A stretch of 64,000 bases of DNA from Promethearchaeota archaeon. GTDB taxonomy: Archaea > Asgardarchaeota > Lokiarchaeia > Sigyniarchaeales > SOKP01. Of this stretch, positions 9,369 through 19,446 are shown in pieces. The number at the start of each line of letters is the position of its first letter. Positions within the stretch are counted from its first letter, which is position 1. Under the pieces are notes generated by a model. That model saw nothing but the letters and a program-made list of their open reading frames with translations. It ran no database searches and was not told where the DNA came from. Position numbers and translations under genes: made by a program. The stretch is from the NCBI GenBank assembly GCA_019058425.1, contig JAHPYZ010000003.1, positions 1 through 64,000 of the forward strand, given 5' to 3'.

Positions 9369-9442
9369 ATATTGCTCATTTGATTAAAATAAGTATTAAA
9401 TAAAGTGTTTAATTTCTTTTAACTTTTCTGTTTTTAGTAATT

Positions 9443-10117
9443 TTAGATTATGTTATGATAAAGTTCATAGAAATTAATAATCTTACTAATAACAACCCAT
9501 GCATCTAATGAATAATCTGATATAGAAATCATATTATTTGACAACTTCAATATTTCTTCTGAAAAGCTACTCTTCTGAAAACCACCAATTATACCCACAA
9601 TATTTTTTGAGGGATCGTCTTTAAAAAGATCTCTATTATCCTTAATTAGCTCACCTTTACTTGAAAATAGGTAAATTTCTGGATTTTCAATCTTATTAAT
9701 TAATGAATACAATCCTCCTTCAAAATGGGAAATTAATTGGTTTCCATTAACCTTTATATGATTATCAATAAGAAGTTTTGCAATTAAGCCCTTAAATCGA
9801 TTATAATTTCGTGCTATTCTTATTTCCGAATTAATTTTAAAAATTCTATTATTTATAGTATGGATAAATAGTTTTAAATTACCCGATTTATTCAAAGGTG
9901 ATCCTAAAGCATTAAGTAAACATAAATGAGTAATATCTGGCCGACCTCTTTTTTCAGAATTAGCTAAATTTTTCATTGCGGAATGATGTAGTGCTGTATC
10001 TAAGATTTGTGAAGAATAAATACGTGATGAAAAATTTTTCTTAACAGAAGGATGATCTCTTATATTTTTGGGAATTAATTCTAATCCACATTCGACCAAA
10101 ACCAAGATTAATGGCAT
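9443..10117 (-). CDS. nep1: rRNA pseudouridine-1-methyltransferase Nep1 (Emg1)
   Basis: RGRPDITHLCLLNALGSPLN, YNRFKGLIAKLL motifs. Confidence 0.9.
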   Translation of the reverse strand: MPLILVLVECGLELIPKNIRDHPSVKKNFSSRIYSSQILDTALHHSAMKNLANSEKRGRPDITHLCLLNALGSPLNKSGNLKLFIHTINNRIFKINSEIRIARNYNRFKGLIAKLLIDNHIKVNGNQLISHFEGGLYSLINKIENPEIYLFSSKGELIKDNRDLFKDDPSKNIVGIIGGFQKSSFSEEILKLSNNMISISDYSLDAWVVISKIINFYELYHNII

Positions 10118-10150
10118 TTTCAGTTTCCTAAAACTGGTTAATCAGGAGTA

Positions 10151-10495
10151 TTAATTCTTTGAATTTTTTAATTTAATAAAATATCTTGTAGTTTTATTAC
10201 ACTCAAAACATGTTAAAGATATATGAGACCCTTTTCCGTTTTGAGAGTGCATTCTAATTCTATAATTCATACCAGGGTATAAAAATTTTTTACATTTTTT
10301 ACATATACGCTTTTTCCACTCAAATGGGATTTCTATCTTCGCTCTTTGAGCATAGCGTCTTGCTAAATAAACATATCGATTTGATAACGTTTGATCTTTA
10401 GGAAAAACTTCATGAGCTTTTTCAAATAGAAAGAGCATTCGTTGATTTGCAATCTTTTTTACAATATTTCTAGGATTTTTATAACCTTTTGTCAT
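10151..10495 (-). CDS. rnp4: Ribonuclease P protein component 4 (Rpp21/Rpr2)
   Basis: CKKCKKFLYPGMNYRIRM, CFECNKTTRY zinc ribbon; position next to nep1 and CRM gene. Confidence 0.9.
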   Translation of the reverse strand: MTKGYKNPRNIVKKIANQRMLFLFEKAHEVFPKDQTLSNRYVYLARRYAQRAKIEIPFEWKKRICKKCKKFLYPGMNYRIRMHSQNGKGSHISLTCFECNKTTRYFIKLKNSKN

Positions 10496-10517
10496 TTAAA
10501 TTTTCTTGAAAGCTATT

Positions 10518-10805
10518 TTAATTAAACTTTTCAAAATCATATTTAGAAAGTATAATAATTTTACCCCTCACATCAAGTAGATGCGAGTTTGTTAAATTCG
10601 AGATTTTATTAGCTAATTCATTTATATTGGCTCTAGTTGCTATAGACCGTAATGCTTTTATTTTTATGATTTTATATCTTTTTAATAATTGAAGGACGTG
10701 AGTGATAAATTCATGAGATATTCCATTCTTACCTAAAATGCAATGTGGTTGTGATAATAAAGCATTTTTAAATTCTTGTTGATAATCCATCGTCCCAGAA
10801 CTCAA
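10518..10805 (-). CDS. YhbY/CRM-domain RNA-binding protein
   Basis: ILGKNGISHEFITHVLQLLKRYKIIKIKAL. Confidence 0.88.
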   Translation of the reverse strand: MSSGTMDYQQEFKNALLSQPHCILGKNGISHEFITHVLQLLKRYKIIKIKALRSIATRANINELANKISNLTNSHLLDVRGKIIILSKYDFEKFN

Positions 10806-10863
10806 AAAATACGAAAAATTTTTAATTTATTCTACTCTTTTAAACGTATTATATTTAATAAAG

Positions 10864-11295
10864 TTGATATTTGTTATGTCGATATTTGTCGTTCAACCGG
10901 AAAAACTCATCGGAGCAATTGCAGACAAGCTAAAAGAATATCCTGAAATTTCACCACCTGAAGGGTCAGAATTTTGGAAGACTGCATTTTTTAAAGAATT
11001 AGCACCACAAGACTTTGAAAATTTCTGGTACATCAGATGCGCTTCACTACTTAGAAAAGTAAAAAAATTTGGACCTATTGGTGTGAATAAGCTCAGAAAA
11101 TATTATGGTGGGAAAAATAGAAAAGGTTCAGGGCTACCCCATTCTGCAAAAGGAAGTGGGAAAATTATAAGAGTAGCTTTGCAACAATTAGAGAATGCAA
11201 AGCTAATTGATAATGTAGAAAAGGAAGGAAGAGTTGTCTCTTCTGAAGGTACGAGCTTTTTAGAACGAACGGCTCATGATATTTTAAGACATTAG
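10864..11295 (+). CDS. rps19e: Ribosomal protein S19e; start may be internal ATG (MSIFVVQ)
   Basis: FWYIRCASLLRKVKKFGPIGVNKLRKYYGGKNRKG. Confidence 0.96.
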   Translation: MIFVMSIFVVQPEKLIGAIADKLKEYPEISPPEGSEFWKTAFFKELAPQDFENFWYIRCASLLRKVKKFGPIGVNKLRKYYGGKNRKGSGLPHSAKGSGKIIRVALQQLENAKLIDNVEKEGRVVSSEGTSFLERTAHDILRH

Positions 11296-11326
11296 ACCGA
11301 TAATTTGTAAGATTTTGTGAATTATT

Positions 11327-11668
11327 GTGAGTAATGACGAAGAATTAGATAATATTAGAAGAAGAAAATTAGAGCAATTAAGAGAACAAGCAGCACAGCA
11401 ACAAATCGCAAAAGCTCAACAAAAAGAATATGAAAATAAAAAATATCTTATAATGAGGAAGATATTAAGTCAAGAAGGAAGACAAAGGTTAGAAAATATT
11501 AGGATGGTTAAACCTGAATTTGCAGAACAAATAGAACTACAACTAATTCAATTATTTCAATCAGGACAATTACGAGGAGCAATACCATTACCAGATGATT
11601 CATTTAAGAAATTATTAGAACAAATTTCTTCAATTGGCAAAAAGAAAGAGTTTAATATCAAAAAATAA
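11327..11668 (+). CDS. DNA-binding protein of the PDCD5 family
   Basis: ELDNIRRRKLEQLREQAAQQQ, RERLxNIRMVKPEFA-like core. Confidence 0.93.
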   Translation: MSNDEELDNIRRRKLEQLREQAAQQQIAKAQQKEYENKKYLIMRKILSQEGRQRLENIRMVKPEFAEQIELQLIQLFQSGQLRGAIPLPDDSFKKLLEQISSIGKKKEFNIKK

Positions 11669-11694
11669 TAATAAAATAAAAGGGATTGGATAAT

Positions 11695-11856
11695 ATGGCA
11701 AGAAATAAGGATTTACCTTCAAAAATACGACGAGGAAAAAAGGCAAAGCAAAGTCAATCACTTCCAAATTGGATTGCGATAAAAACAAATCGTAGAGTGT
11801 CTTCTAGCCCTTATTCGAGAAGATCATGGAGGAATACACGACTCAAACGAGATTAA
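11695..11856 (+). CDS. rpl39e: Ribosomal protein L39e (53 aa; below ORF-track cutoff)
   Basis: Manual translation MARNKDLPSKIRRGKKAKQSQSLPNWIAIKTNRRVSSSPYSRRSWRNTRLKRD. Confidence 0.95.
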   Translation: MARNKDLPSKIRRGKKAKQSQSLPNWIAIKTNRRVSSSPYSRRSWRNTRLKRD

Positions 11857-11883
11857 CTTAAAAAAATGGAGTATTGATATAAA

Positions 11884-12324
11884 ATGGCTAAAAAAGAAAA
11901 AGAAATTAGTTTAGATGATTTAGAAGAAGAATTAGGAGATTCTGATGAGGAAATTGAAGAGATAGAGGAATTTAGCTTAGATGAAATTTCTGAAGAGGAA
12001 GAAATAAGTGAGATCTTTGAAGAAGAAATCGAAGAGAGAGAAGAAATAGAAGAAATAGAAGAACCAAAAGAAGAAATAATTGATGAGAGGATGTATATAA
12101 TACCTCTCGCAAAAGCTAGAAAAGGACCAAGAAATAAACGAGCTAATAAAGCAATAAGATATCTAAGAGAATATATGACACGTCACTTTAAACCAGAATC
12201 TTTAGTAATTACTCAGGAAGTTAATGAGCGCATCTGGCAACATGGAATACAGAAACCACCACGAAAATTAAAAGTAAGGGCGACGAAAAATATAGATGGG
12301 TTAGTAGTCGTTTATTTAGGATAA
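11884..12324 (+). CDS. rpl31e: Ribosomal protein L31e with ~70-aa acidic N-terminal extension
   Basis: C-terminal IIPLAKARKGPRNKRANKAIRYLREYMTRHF is L31e; N-terminus almost all D/E. Confidence 0.93.
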   Translation: MAKKEKEISLDDLEEELGDSDEEIEEIEEFSLDEISEEEEISEIFEEEIEEREEIEEIEEPKEEIIDERMYIIPLAKARKGPRNKRANKAIRYLREYMTRHFKPESLVITQEVNERIWQHGIQKPPRKLKVRATKNIDGLVVVYLG

Positions 12325-12416
12325 AAGTTAATAAATCTTAAAGAGACTCATAAATAATACACTCCTTTTAAATATATAAAAATCTAAAGAAATAAAATCA
12401 TATTAGTTTATCATAA

Positions 12417-13088
12417 ATGGCAATTATTCGGGCTCAAGTATATGGACGAAGTCTAGTTGGAGTATATCTAGCTGCTAATAATTCCTATATTCTTTATCCT
12501 CCAACATTACTGAACCCAATACTAAAGAAATTCAAGACTATTTTTGAAGAACCTTTTTTTTCTCTTACTATTAATAATTCAAATTTGTTAGGTGTCTACA
12601 CAGCATCAAATAAATATGGAATAGTCGTACCACATATAATAAGAGAAGATGAACTCAATAATTTAAAATCACACGTGAAGGAAACAAGTCAAATTGGAGT
12701 TTTAAAAACAATTGACAATGCTTTTGGTAATTTAATCTTATGCAACGACAAAGGAGCTATCATCAGCTCTTTCTTAAAGACGCAGAGAACAGAGATAGAG
12801 GATATTTTAAATGTTGAGGTAGTTATATACGAATTTGCGGATTATTATCTTCCTGGATCAATATCATTAGCAAATAATCATGGCTGTCTTGTTCATCCTC
12901 TATCCACGGATGATGAAATTGAATATGTGTCTTCCATTTTAAAGGTTGATGAAATCGATGTCTCAACAGTAAATCGTGGTATACCATATCTAAGTTCAGG
13001 AGCAATTGTTAATGATAGGAGTGGGATTTTTGGAGTTGATTGTACTGGTCCTGAAATGATGCGAATTACGAGTATATTACATTTATAG
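12417..13088 (+). CDS. eif6: Translation initiation factor aIF6
   Basis: aIF6 order after L31e; repeated pentein-like motifs, GCLVHPLSTDDEIEYVSSIL. Confidence 0.93.
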   Translation: MAIIRAQVYGRSLVGVYLAANNSYILYPPTLLNPILKKFKTIFEEPFFSLTINNSNLLGVYTASNKYGIVVPHIIREDELNNLKSHVKETSQIGVLKTIDNAFGNLILCNDKGAIISSFLKTQRTEIEDILNVEVVIYEFADYYLPGSISLANNHGCLVHPLSTDDEIEYVSSILKVDEIDVSTVNRGIPYLSSGAIVNDRSGIFGVDCTGPEMMRITSILHL

Positions 13089-13228
13089 AGATTACTAATC
13101 AAATTTAATTAGTTCTCAATTTCAATCTAATCTGAACTAAAACCCTACATAATTTAAAATCCAAAATTTAATATTTTTGTAATAATTATCCTATTTTAAA
13201 AGCTTTGAGATAGTGGTTTAATTTAATC

Positions 13229-13456
13229 ATGTCAGAGATAAAGATATTCAGAGTTATTGGGAACTATACAAAAAACCATAAAAAATATTTGTTTCGAAAA
13301 GAGGTACGTGCCTTGAAAGAAGAAGACGCTCTTGAAAAAGTGTTAAGTCAAATTACGTCAATTGGGATTTATAGGCGTCAAATCATTATTCAAGAAATTA
13401 AGGAAATATCTCTTGAAGAAGCTCAAGATTATCTCATTCGAGAGTTATCAGAATAA
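13229..13456 (+). CDS. rpl18a: Ribosomal protein L18Ae/LX
   Basis: FRVIGNYTKNHKKYLFRKEVRALKEEDALEKVLSQI. Confidence 0.88.
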   Translation: MSEIKIFRVIGNYTKNHKKYLFRKEVRALKEEDALEKVLSQITSIGIYRRQIIIQEIKEISLEEAQDYLIRELSE

Positions 13457-13482
13457 AATAATTATTATAAGAAGTGATATAA

Positions 13483-13893
13483 ATGGAATCATCTCAGGAG
13501 TACCAAGAGCAATTATTAAAATTTCGATATTTTAAAGAACAACGTGATATGTTTCAGGATCAGCTAGAAATTATAAATGCTTCTTTAGGAAATATTATGA
13601 ATACAAAGAGAACTATAGAAAATTTAAAAGAAGGAGTAGAAGAAGGTGATGAGATTCTTATTCCAATTGGGGGATTAGTTAACATTAAAGCATCAATAAA
13701 GGAACCAGAGAAAGTTTTATTGGCTGTTACACAAGATGTTATTATCGAAAAGGATTTAGACGGTTCCCTTGAATTTCTTGATAATTTAATCGAACAACAT
13801 AATAAGCAATTACAATTTTTGCAAACTCAAATACAGAATATTGATGTAAATCTTCAACAAATTTCTCAAACTGTTCAAAGAAGCTATTCATAA
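13483..13893 (+). CDS. pfdA: Prefoldin alpha subunit
   Basis: Coiled-coil with ILIPIGGLVNIKASIKEPEKVLLAV hairpin region; between LX and FtsY. Confidence 0.9.
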   Translation: MESSQEYQEQLLKFRYFKEQRDMFQDQLEIINASLGNIMNTKRTIENLKEGVEEGDEILIPIGGLVNIKASIKEPEKVLLAVTQDVIIEKDLDGSLEFLDNLIEQHNKQLQFLQTQIQNIDVNLQQISQTVQRSYS

Positions 13894-13955
13894 TAATTTT
13901 TTTGATTAATCATACTATATTTTTGATAGTTTTTTAAATACTTATGGAGATATAA

Positions 13956-14849
13956 ATGCTTGAGAAATTAAAGAACGTTTTTTCATCATTTGTTAAAAAA
14001 ACTTTAACAGAAAAAAAGTTAGATGATACCATTAACGATCTAAGACTATTACTTTTAAGCAACGATGTAGCAATGGATACTGCTGATGAGATTTGCAAAA
14101 ATATTATTGAGTCTTTTAAAGGAGAACAAATTGGTCGATTAACTTCAACTAAAAATACACTATTTGAAACACTTAAAGAAATCATAACTCAAATCTTAAC
14201 ACCTGAACAAGAAATAAATATTGTTGAAGAGATAAATAAAAAAAAAGATGGTCCTTATGTGATTGTCTTTCTTGGAGTTAATGGTACTGGAAAAACAACC
14301 ACTATAGCTAAAATAGCTCATTTTTTAAAAAGAAAGGGATTTACTATTGTAGCAGCTGCAGCAGACACATTTCGAGCAGCCGCTATCGAACAATTATCTT
14401 ATCATATGGATAATGTAGGAATCAGGGTTATAAAGCATGAATATAAATCTGATCCTGCCTCAGTTGCATATGATGCTATTAACCATGCTAAAGCTAAGAA
14501 TATAAATGTTGTACTTGTTGATACTGCAGGAAGACAGGTTACAGACAAGAATCTGATGATTGAGATGCAAAAAATATGTAGAATAGCTCAACCGGACCTA
14601 ATTGTATTTGTAGGTGATTCTTTAGCTGGTAATGATGCTCTTTATCAAGCAAAAGAATTTAAAACGAAAGTAGGAATAGATGCAAATGTCTTAACGAAAT
14701 TAGATGCTGATGCTAAAGGTGGGGCTGCCTTATCTATTGCTTTTGAAACAAAAAAACCTATAATTTTTATTGGAGTTGGGCAAGGATATGATGATCTGAA
14801 GTATTTCAATAGGGATCAATTTATTTCAAATATACTTGAGATTACTTAA
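13956..14849 (+). CDS. ftsY: Signal recognition particle receptor FtsY
   Basis: GVNGTGKTTTIAKIA, ADTFRAAAIEQL, DTAGRQ, TKLDADAKGG. Confidence 0.95.
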   Translation: MLEKLKNVFSSFVKKTLTEKKLDDTINDLRLLLLSNDVAMDTADEICKNIIESFKGEQIGRLTSTKNTLFETLKEIITQILTPEQEINIVEEINKKKDGPYVIVFLGVNGTGKTTTIAKIAHFLKRKGFTIVAAAADTFRAAAIEQLSYHMDNVGIRVIKHEYKSDPASVAYDAINHAKAKNINVVLVDTAGRQVTDKNLMIEMQKICRIAQPDLIVFVGDSLAGNDALYQAKEFKTKVGIDANVLTKLDADAKGGAALSIAFETKKPIIFIGVGQGYDDLKYFNRDQFISNILEIT

Positions 14850-14910
14850 TACTATTATTTATATGATTTTTAACAGTTAACTTTTTATCTGAAATTGCTT
14901 TTTTTTAATT

Positions 14911-15156
14911 GTGTCAAGCTATCCGAAATATGAGAGTTATTCTAAAGCTGATAAACATAAAAAACCAGGAGTATATGATAGACTGGTAAAGTTCTTCCAA
15001 AACTCAAAAAGAATAATTAAAATTGCAAATAAACCTAAAAGAAAAGATTATTTATTGGTATTTAAAATTTGCACCATTGGTATTTTGATTTTAGGCGCTC
15101 TTTCATATATATTACAGTTAATATTTTCTGTTGTTTTGGATGGGATATGGTCATAA
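14911..15156 (+). CDS. secE: Protein translocase Sec61-gamma/SecE
   Basis: GTG start; FQNSKRIIKIANKPKRKDYLLVFKICTIGILILGALSYIL single TM. Confidence 0.88.
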   Translation: MSSYPKYESYSKADKHKKPGVYDRLVKFFQNSKRIIKIANKPKRKDYLLVFKICTIGILILGALSYILQLIFSVVLDGIWS

Positions 15157-15181
15157 TAAATAAATATGTATTAATTTGTTA

Positions 15182-16366
15182 TCAGTAAAACCACACTGAG
15201 ATATGTTCTGGGATTTTCAGTTCTTCTTCTTTGTTTTTAGAAGCTATAAATTTAATTTTCATATTTATTGAGATTGAAAGAAGCCGTTTTGATAAAATAC
15301 CATCAATAATTAAATATTGAGTGTCTTTAAAGTCTCGGATTTTTTCGAAAATCTCTCCAACGGGCATATCGAATAATTTTTCAAGACTTTTATTAAATCC
15401 AATAGCAAAACCTGCCTGAATATCCTTCAATGCATTAATAATTACGGTTTCATCTTTTATTTTAAATTTCTTTAAAATTTTCTGAAGACTTTCATCAGTT
15501 CCAACATATGCTTTACCAACTTTATCTTTCTCCTTAATATCTTTAAATGATTTTGCTGGTTTTTTATTTTGTAAGGCTTTGATCATCTGTTTTCTTGTTA
15601 ATTCTTCCACTTCTGATCCATCGGGAGCCCGAGCTACAAAGTCAATTCGAGCTACTTGTAATAATTCGTTAATAATAATAGTTCCGCCACGGTCTCCATC
15701 AACGAATGCAGTCACAGATTTTTTTTGCTTAGCTAATTTGATTACTGATTTAGGGACTTGAGTTCCTTGAACCGCAATTGTGTTTTTAACACCAATTCTT
15801 AATAAATTTAGAACGTCAGCTCGACCTTCTACAATAATTAAATCTGGATTACTTTCCACTTCTGGTCCTGCTGGAAGACTTTCTGACCCCCATGAAATTA
15901 TTTCCCCAAGCTTGATGTCTGTATCAATTTGTTCTTCAATTTCACTTTGCTCTAATGATTTTTGATCCCATTCCTTTAAAAGTTCTGCTGCTCGTTCTAT
16001 TATTTGTTGTCGTTTTGTTTCACGTACGTCGCGAATTTCAACAAGCAAAATTTCTGCTTCGCATGGTCCTACTCGAGATACAGTTTCAACGGTTGCCGCT
16101 AATAATGCAGTCTCCTTTCTAGTTAATGAGGATGGAATCATGATAATACCTTTAGAAATTCCTTCTTTTGATTCATTTTCAACCTCTATTCTCCCAATTC
16201 TTCCAGATTTTTGTAAATCTCGTAAATCAAGATCTAATAGGAGTCCTTCAGTTTGCCCAAAAATAGCTCCCACGATATCTGATTTCTCAACTACTCCCAT
16301 AATTTTAAATTTAACTTCAATAATGTATTTTGTTGTAAATTCTGATTGATTTGTTATATTTATCAC
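15182..16366 (-). CDS. dnaG: Archaeal DNA primase DnaG (TOPRIM); start probably at internal ATG
   Basis: DIVGAIFGQTEGLLLDLDLRDLQKSGRIGRIEV, VEGRADVLNLLRIG, AFVDGDRGG. Confidence 0.95.
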   Translation of the reverse strand: MINITNQSEFTTKYIIEVKFKIMGVVEKSDIVGAIFGQTEGLLLDLDLRDLQKSGRIGRIEVENESKEGISKGIIMIPSSLTRKETALLAATVETVSRVGPCEAEILLVEIRDVRETKRQQIIERAAELLKEWDQKSLEQSEIEEQIDTDIKLGEIISWGSESLPAGPEVESNPDLIIVEGRADVLNLLRIGVKNTIAVQGTQVPKSVIKLAKQKKSVTAFVDGDRGGTIIINELLQVARIDFVARAPDGSEVEELTRKQMIKALQNKKPAKSFKDIKEKDKVGKAYVGTDESLQKILKKFKIKDETVIINALKDIQAGFAIGFNKSLEKLFDMPVGEIFEKIRDFKDTQYLIIDGILSKRLLSISINMKIKFIASKNKEEELKIPEHISVWFY

Positions 16367-16921
16367 TTCGATTGTTTTGATTTATATATATCTTTGATAA
16401 ATCAAAATTTATTGACATACTTATAAAATAGAAGCAGGATCTAGTCTTTTGATCAAATAGTAACACGAATTAAACTATTTCTAACTAAAATCTTAAACTT
16501 TTTGTCCATTGATAAGACATTTTGAATTTAAATTAAGCTTGAAATATGAAACTACTTCTTATTGGTTTATTCTAAGTAATAACAATAATTTTGATTTACT
16601 AAAATGATAATTTTTTTATTTATTTGATTTTTGATTTATTATATTTATTAATTGATTCAATAAATGATGCTTCTTGATGTTTTTATTTATCTGATTAAGA
16701 ATTATAATATGTTGATAAGATAGATAAATTATTTTAAAAATTTATTCAATAATATTGATATTTTTAATTATTATATACTGATAAAATCGTTCAAGATATT
16801 TATTTTTTGTCAATTTCTATGAAGATTATATTTTTGCATTTATCTAAGATATTTGGTTAGTTTTTTATGGTATTTTTGTTTCTGATATAATAAAATAGAT
16901 CTTTTAGGTAGATACCTTATT

Positions 16922-17947
16922 ATGGAAAAAATTATTGTTCTTGGAGGAAAGGGGGGAGTTGGGAAGAGTTCTATTAGTGCTGCTACCGCAGTTCTTCTTT
17001 CAGATTTGCTTCCAAATAAGAAAATTTTAATAATTTCTTTTGATATGGCTCATAACCTTAGTGATTTATTTAAATTGGAGATTGGTAACAGAGTAACACA
17101 ATTAACAACAAATTTATGGGGAATTGAACCTGATGCTGATGAATATGCAGAAAGATATACGAAAGATTTAATAGAAAAAATGAAAAACCTTTCAAAGCAA
17201 ATGCCTCTTGTAGGGAAGATTCCTCAAATCGAAAAATTTATAGATACTACATTTACTTCTGACTCTATACCATTAGCATTAAAAAATGCAATGTTTTTTC
17301 AAAAAATATTGGATGCTGAAGATATTAATACTCAAGAAATTCAGTTTGACATAATTGTAGCAGATTTCCCCCCAACAGCAAATATGATCACTCTTTTTGA
17401 GATCCCTGAAGATCAAGTCAAGGTGATGCTTAAATACTCTTTAAATTTCTATAATTCAGTTAAGGGGGCAATTCGAAATATTTCCAAAGTTTGGAGAAAT
17501 ATAATGAAACCATTTGATAATTATGAAGAAAGACGAGAATTAGGAAAAGAGATCTTCAATATGATTGTTGAACTCGAAAAACGAGGTGAAAGAATTTCAA
17601 ATCTGATTCATGATATCGGTTCACTTAGACTTGTTACTATAGCAGAAAAACCAAGTTTTGAAGAAATTAAAAGAGCTAGAGACTTGACAACGCGGTATAT
17701 TCAATTAGAAGGCGTTCACATTAATATGATTATCCCAGAACCTAAAAAATGTGATTTTTGTTCAAAGATTAGATCACAGCAATTAAAATATACTTCAGAG
17801 ATTATAAAAGAATTTAAAAAACTGAAAATTTGGGAATCAGAAAAGCTTAGAGAAGAACCTATTGGATTAGATGGCTTGAGAGTTCTTGCTTATGAAGTTT
17901 ACGGTAGCAATGTCAACGTTGATGATATAATAAATCCAAAACCATAA
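16922..17947 (+). CDS. ArsA/Get3-family ATPase
   Basis: GGKGGVGKSSISAATAVLL deviant Walker A, SFDMAHNLSDLF. Confidence 0.9.
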   Translation: MEKIIVLGGKGGVGKSSISAATAVLLSDLLPNKKILIISFDMAHNLSDLFKLEIGNRVTQLTTNLWGIEPDADEYAERYTKDLIEKMKNLSKQMPLVGKIPQIEKFIDTTFTSDSIPLALKNAMFFQKILDAEDINTQEIQFDIIVADFPPTANMITLFEIPEDQVKVMLKYSLNFYNSVKGAIRNISKVWRNIMKPFDNYEERRELGKEIFNMIVELEKRGERISNLIHDIGSLRLVTIAEKPSFEEIKRARDLTTRYIQLEGVHINMIIPEPKKCDFCSKIRSQQLKYTSEIIKEFKKLKIWESEKLREEPIGLDGLRVLAYEVYGSNVNVDDIINPKP

Positions 17948-17969
17948 TTAGGTAAATAAAATAGAATAA

Positions 17970-19124
17970 TTAAGAGTTTATATTTTCATTTCTCCTCATT
18001 TCCATAACTTTACTTACAATAGTATTAAGGTCAACAATATTTTTGAAAACATCGATTTTCTCCCCACAACTCATTCTTAGTAGTTCCAATACGGATAGAA
18101 CTTTATATTTTCTCCTCTGAATCCGAGAATCTAAACCAAAACTAGAGATGCATCCAGGACAAGTATTAATAATATATTTACTCCCTGTTTCCTTAATTTC
18201 ATCAAATCTTTTCTTTCGTACTTTTTCCATTTGGTCACGCCCCGAAAGCCCTACAGCAGCACCACAACATAAAGCATTTATGCGATTATGTTCTAATTCG
18301 ATTATTTCACAACCTGTTGCTTCTAAAATTTCTCTAGGATAATTCAATAATTCCGGATATTTCTTTACAACACATGAATCGTGATAAGCGACTTTAAAAT
18401 CTAACTTATTAGTAATTTTCAAATCGCCATTTTTAATTGCTTTAGCAATGAATTCCCAAATTGAAATTATTTCAAAATCATTAGAAATTTTTTTATATTC
18501 GTGTTTATAGGCTTCATAACATTCACTACAGAAAAGGATTAATTTTTTAACACCTAATTCAGAAAATCTTGTATATAAGCGATCTTCAATCTCTGATTTC
18601 GAAATTGGGTATCCTATTCTATGATATACTTCGCCACAACAAAAATCAATACCTCCAGCAAAGGTTTTTCTTTCTAATAATCTTTTAAGAGTAGGATTTG
18701 TATATAAATGTTGCATAGTATACGAGATCGCACATCCTAATAACACTAACTCTTCAGATTTCGAAGGTGATTTCCATTTTGTTAAATTTTTCTTTTCCTG
18801 GGGACTCATCATTTCTTTTTCGTAAAATTCAAAAACATTTGGCTTATTGAATGGGAATAGGAATTTAACTCTATTGGAAATTTTTCCTTTCTCTTCTAAT
18901 TCTTTAATATGTACGGATTTCAATTCTTTAATTAAATCCATGGGAGTTAAATTATTAGGACAATTCAAATCACAAGTTCCACAAGTTGCACATTCATTAA
19001 CAATGAAACTCGAACCAGCAATTAAATTTTCAATTTCTTCTTTAGCTTGATCAATACTTAAATCAATCACGGGACAACTTTCTAAACATATTCCACATCT
19101 AACACATTCTTCTACATCAAACAT
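17970..19124 (-). CDS. HdrD/GlpC-like Fe-S protein with two CCG domains
   Basis: CVRCGICLESCP, CATCGTCDLNCP; CCG motifs GGIDFCCGEVYH and INALCCGAAVG. Confidence 0.9.
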   Translation of the reverse strand: MFDVEECVRCGICLESCPVIDLSIDQAKEEIENLIAGSSFIVNECATCGTCDLNCPNNLTPMDLIKELKSVHIKELEEKGKISNRVKFLFPFNKPNVFEFYEKEMMSPQEKKNLTKWKSPSKSEELVLLGCAISYTMQHLYTNPTLKRLLERKTFAGGIDFCCGEVYHRIGYPISKSEIEDRLYTRFSELGVKKLILFCSECYEAYKHEYKKISNDFEIISIWEFIAKAIKNGDLKITNKLDFKVAYHDSCVVKKYPELLNYPREILEATGCEIIELEHNRINALCCGAAVGLSGRDQMEKVRKKRFDEIKETGSKYIINTCPGCISSFGLDSRIQRRKYKVLSVLELLRMSCGEKIDVFKNIVDLNTIVSKVMEMRRNENINS

Positions 19125-19171
19125 AATTTAGCAAATAAACAATCTGTTATTATAAAGATATTAGATAATAA

Positions 19172-19278
19172 ATTAAGATTAAATTTAAAAAATTTGAAAT
19201 TTGGTAATCAGAAAAATTAAAAGACGAGCCTATTGGATTAGTTGGGTTGATATCTCTATCCTATGAAGCGGTCAAATC
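19172..19278 (+). pseudogene. Relic of an ArsA/Get3-like C-terminus
   Basis: IKIKFKKFEIW*SEKLKDEPIGLVGLISLSYEAVK aligns with IIKEFKKLKIWESEKLREEPIGLDGLRVLAYEVYG of 16922..17947, with in-frame TAA. Confidence 0.8.
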
Positions 19279-19323
19279 ATTTAATTCATCAATTTCAATT
19301 CCCATGGATTTAAGTTTTAGCGT
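19261..19323 (-). pseudogene. Relic of an adenosylhomocysteinase C-terminus
   Basis: TLKLKSMGIEIDELNDLTAS* aligns with FLKLQSMGVEIDKLTEEQ of 22476..23744. Confidence 0.65.
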
Positions 19324-19446
19324 ATTATAAGATAATAAGTACCGAAGATGTGTCAGACAACATTCATAAACGAAATTAGAAATTTTTAACCCACTTTGTT
19401 ATATTAATCTTTCACTATAAGTTATTATAAAAAAACGTTTTTAATA

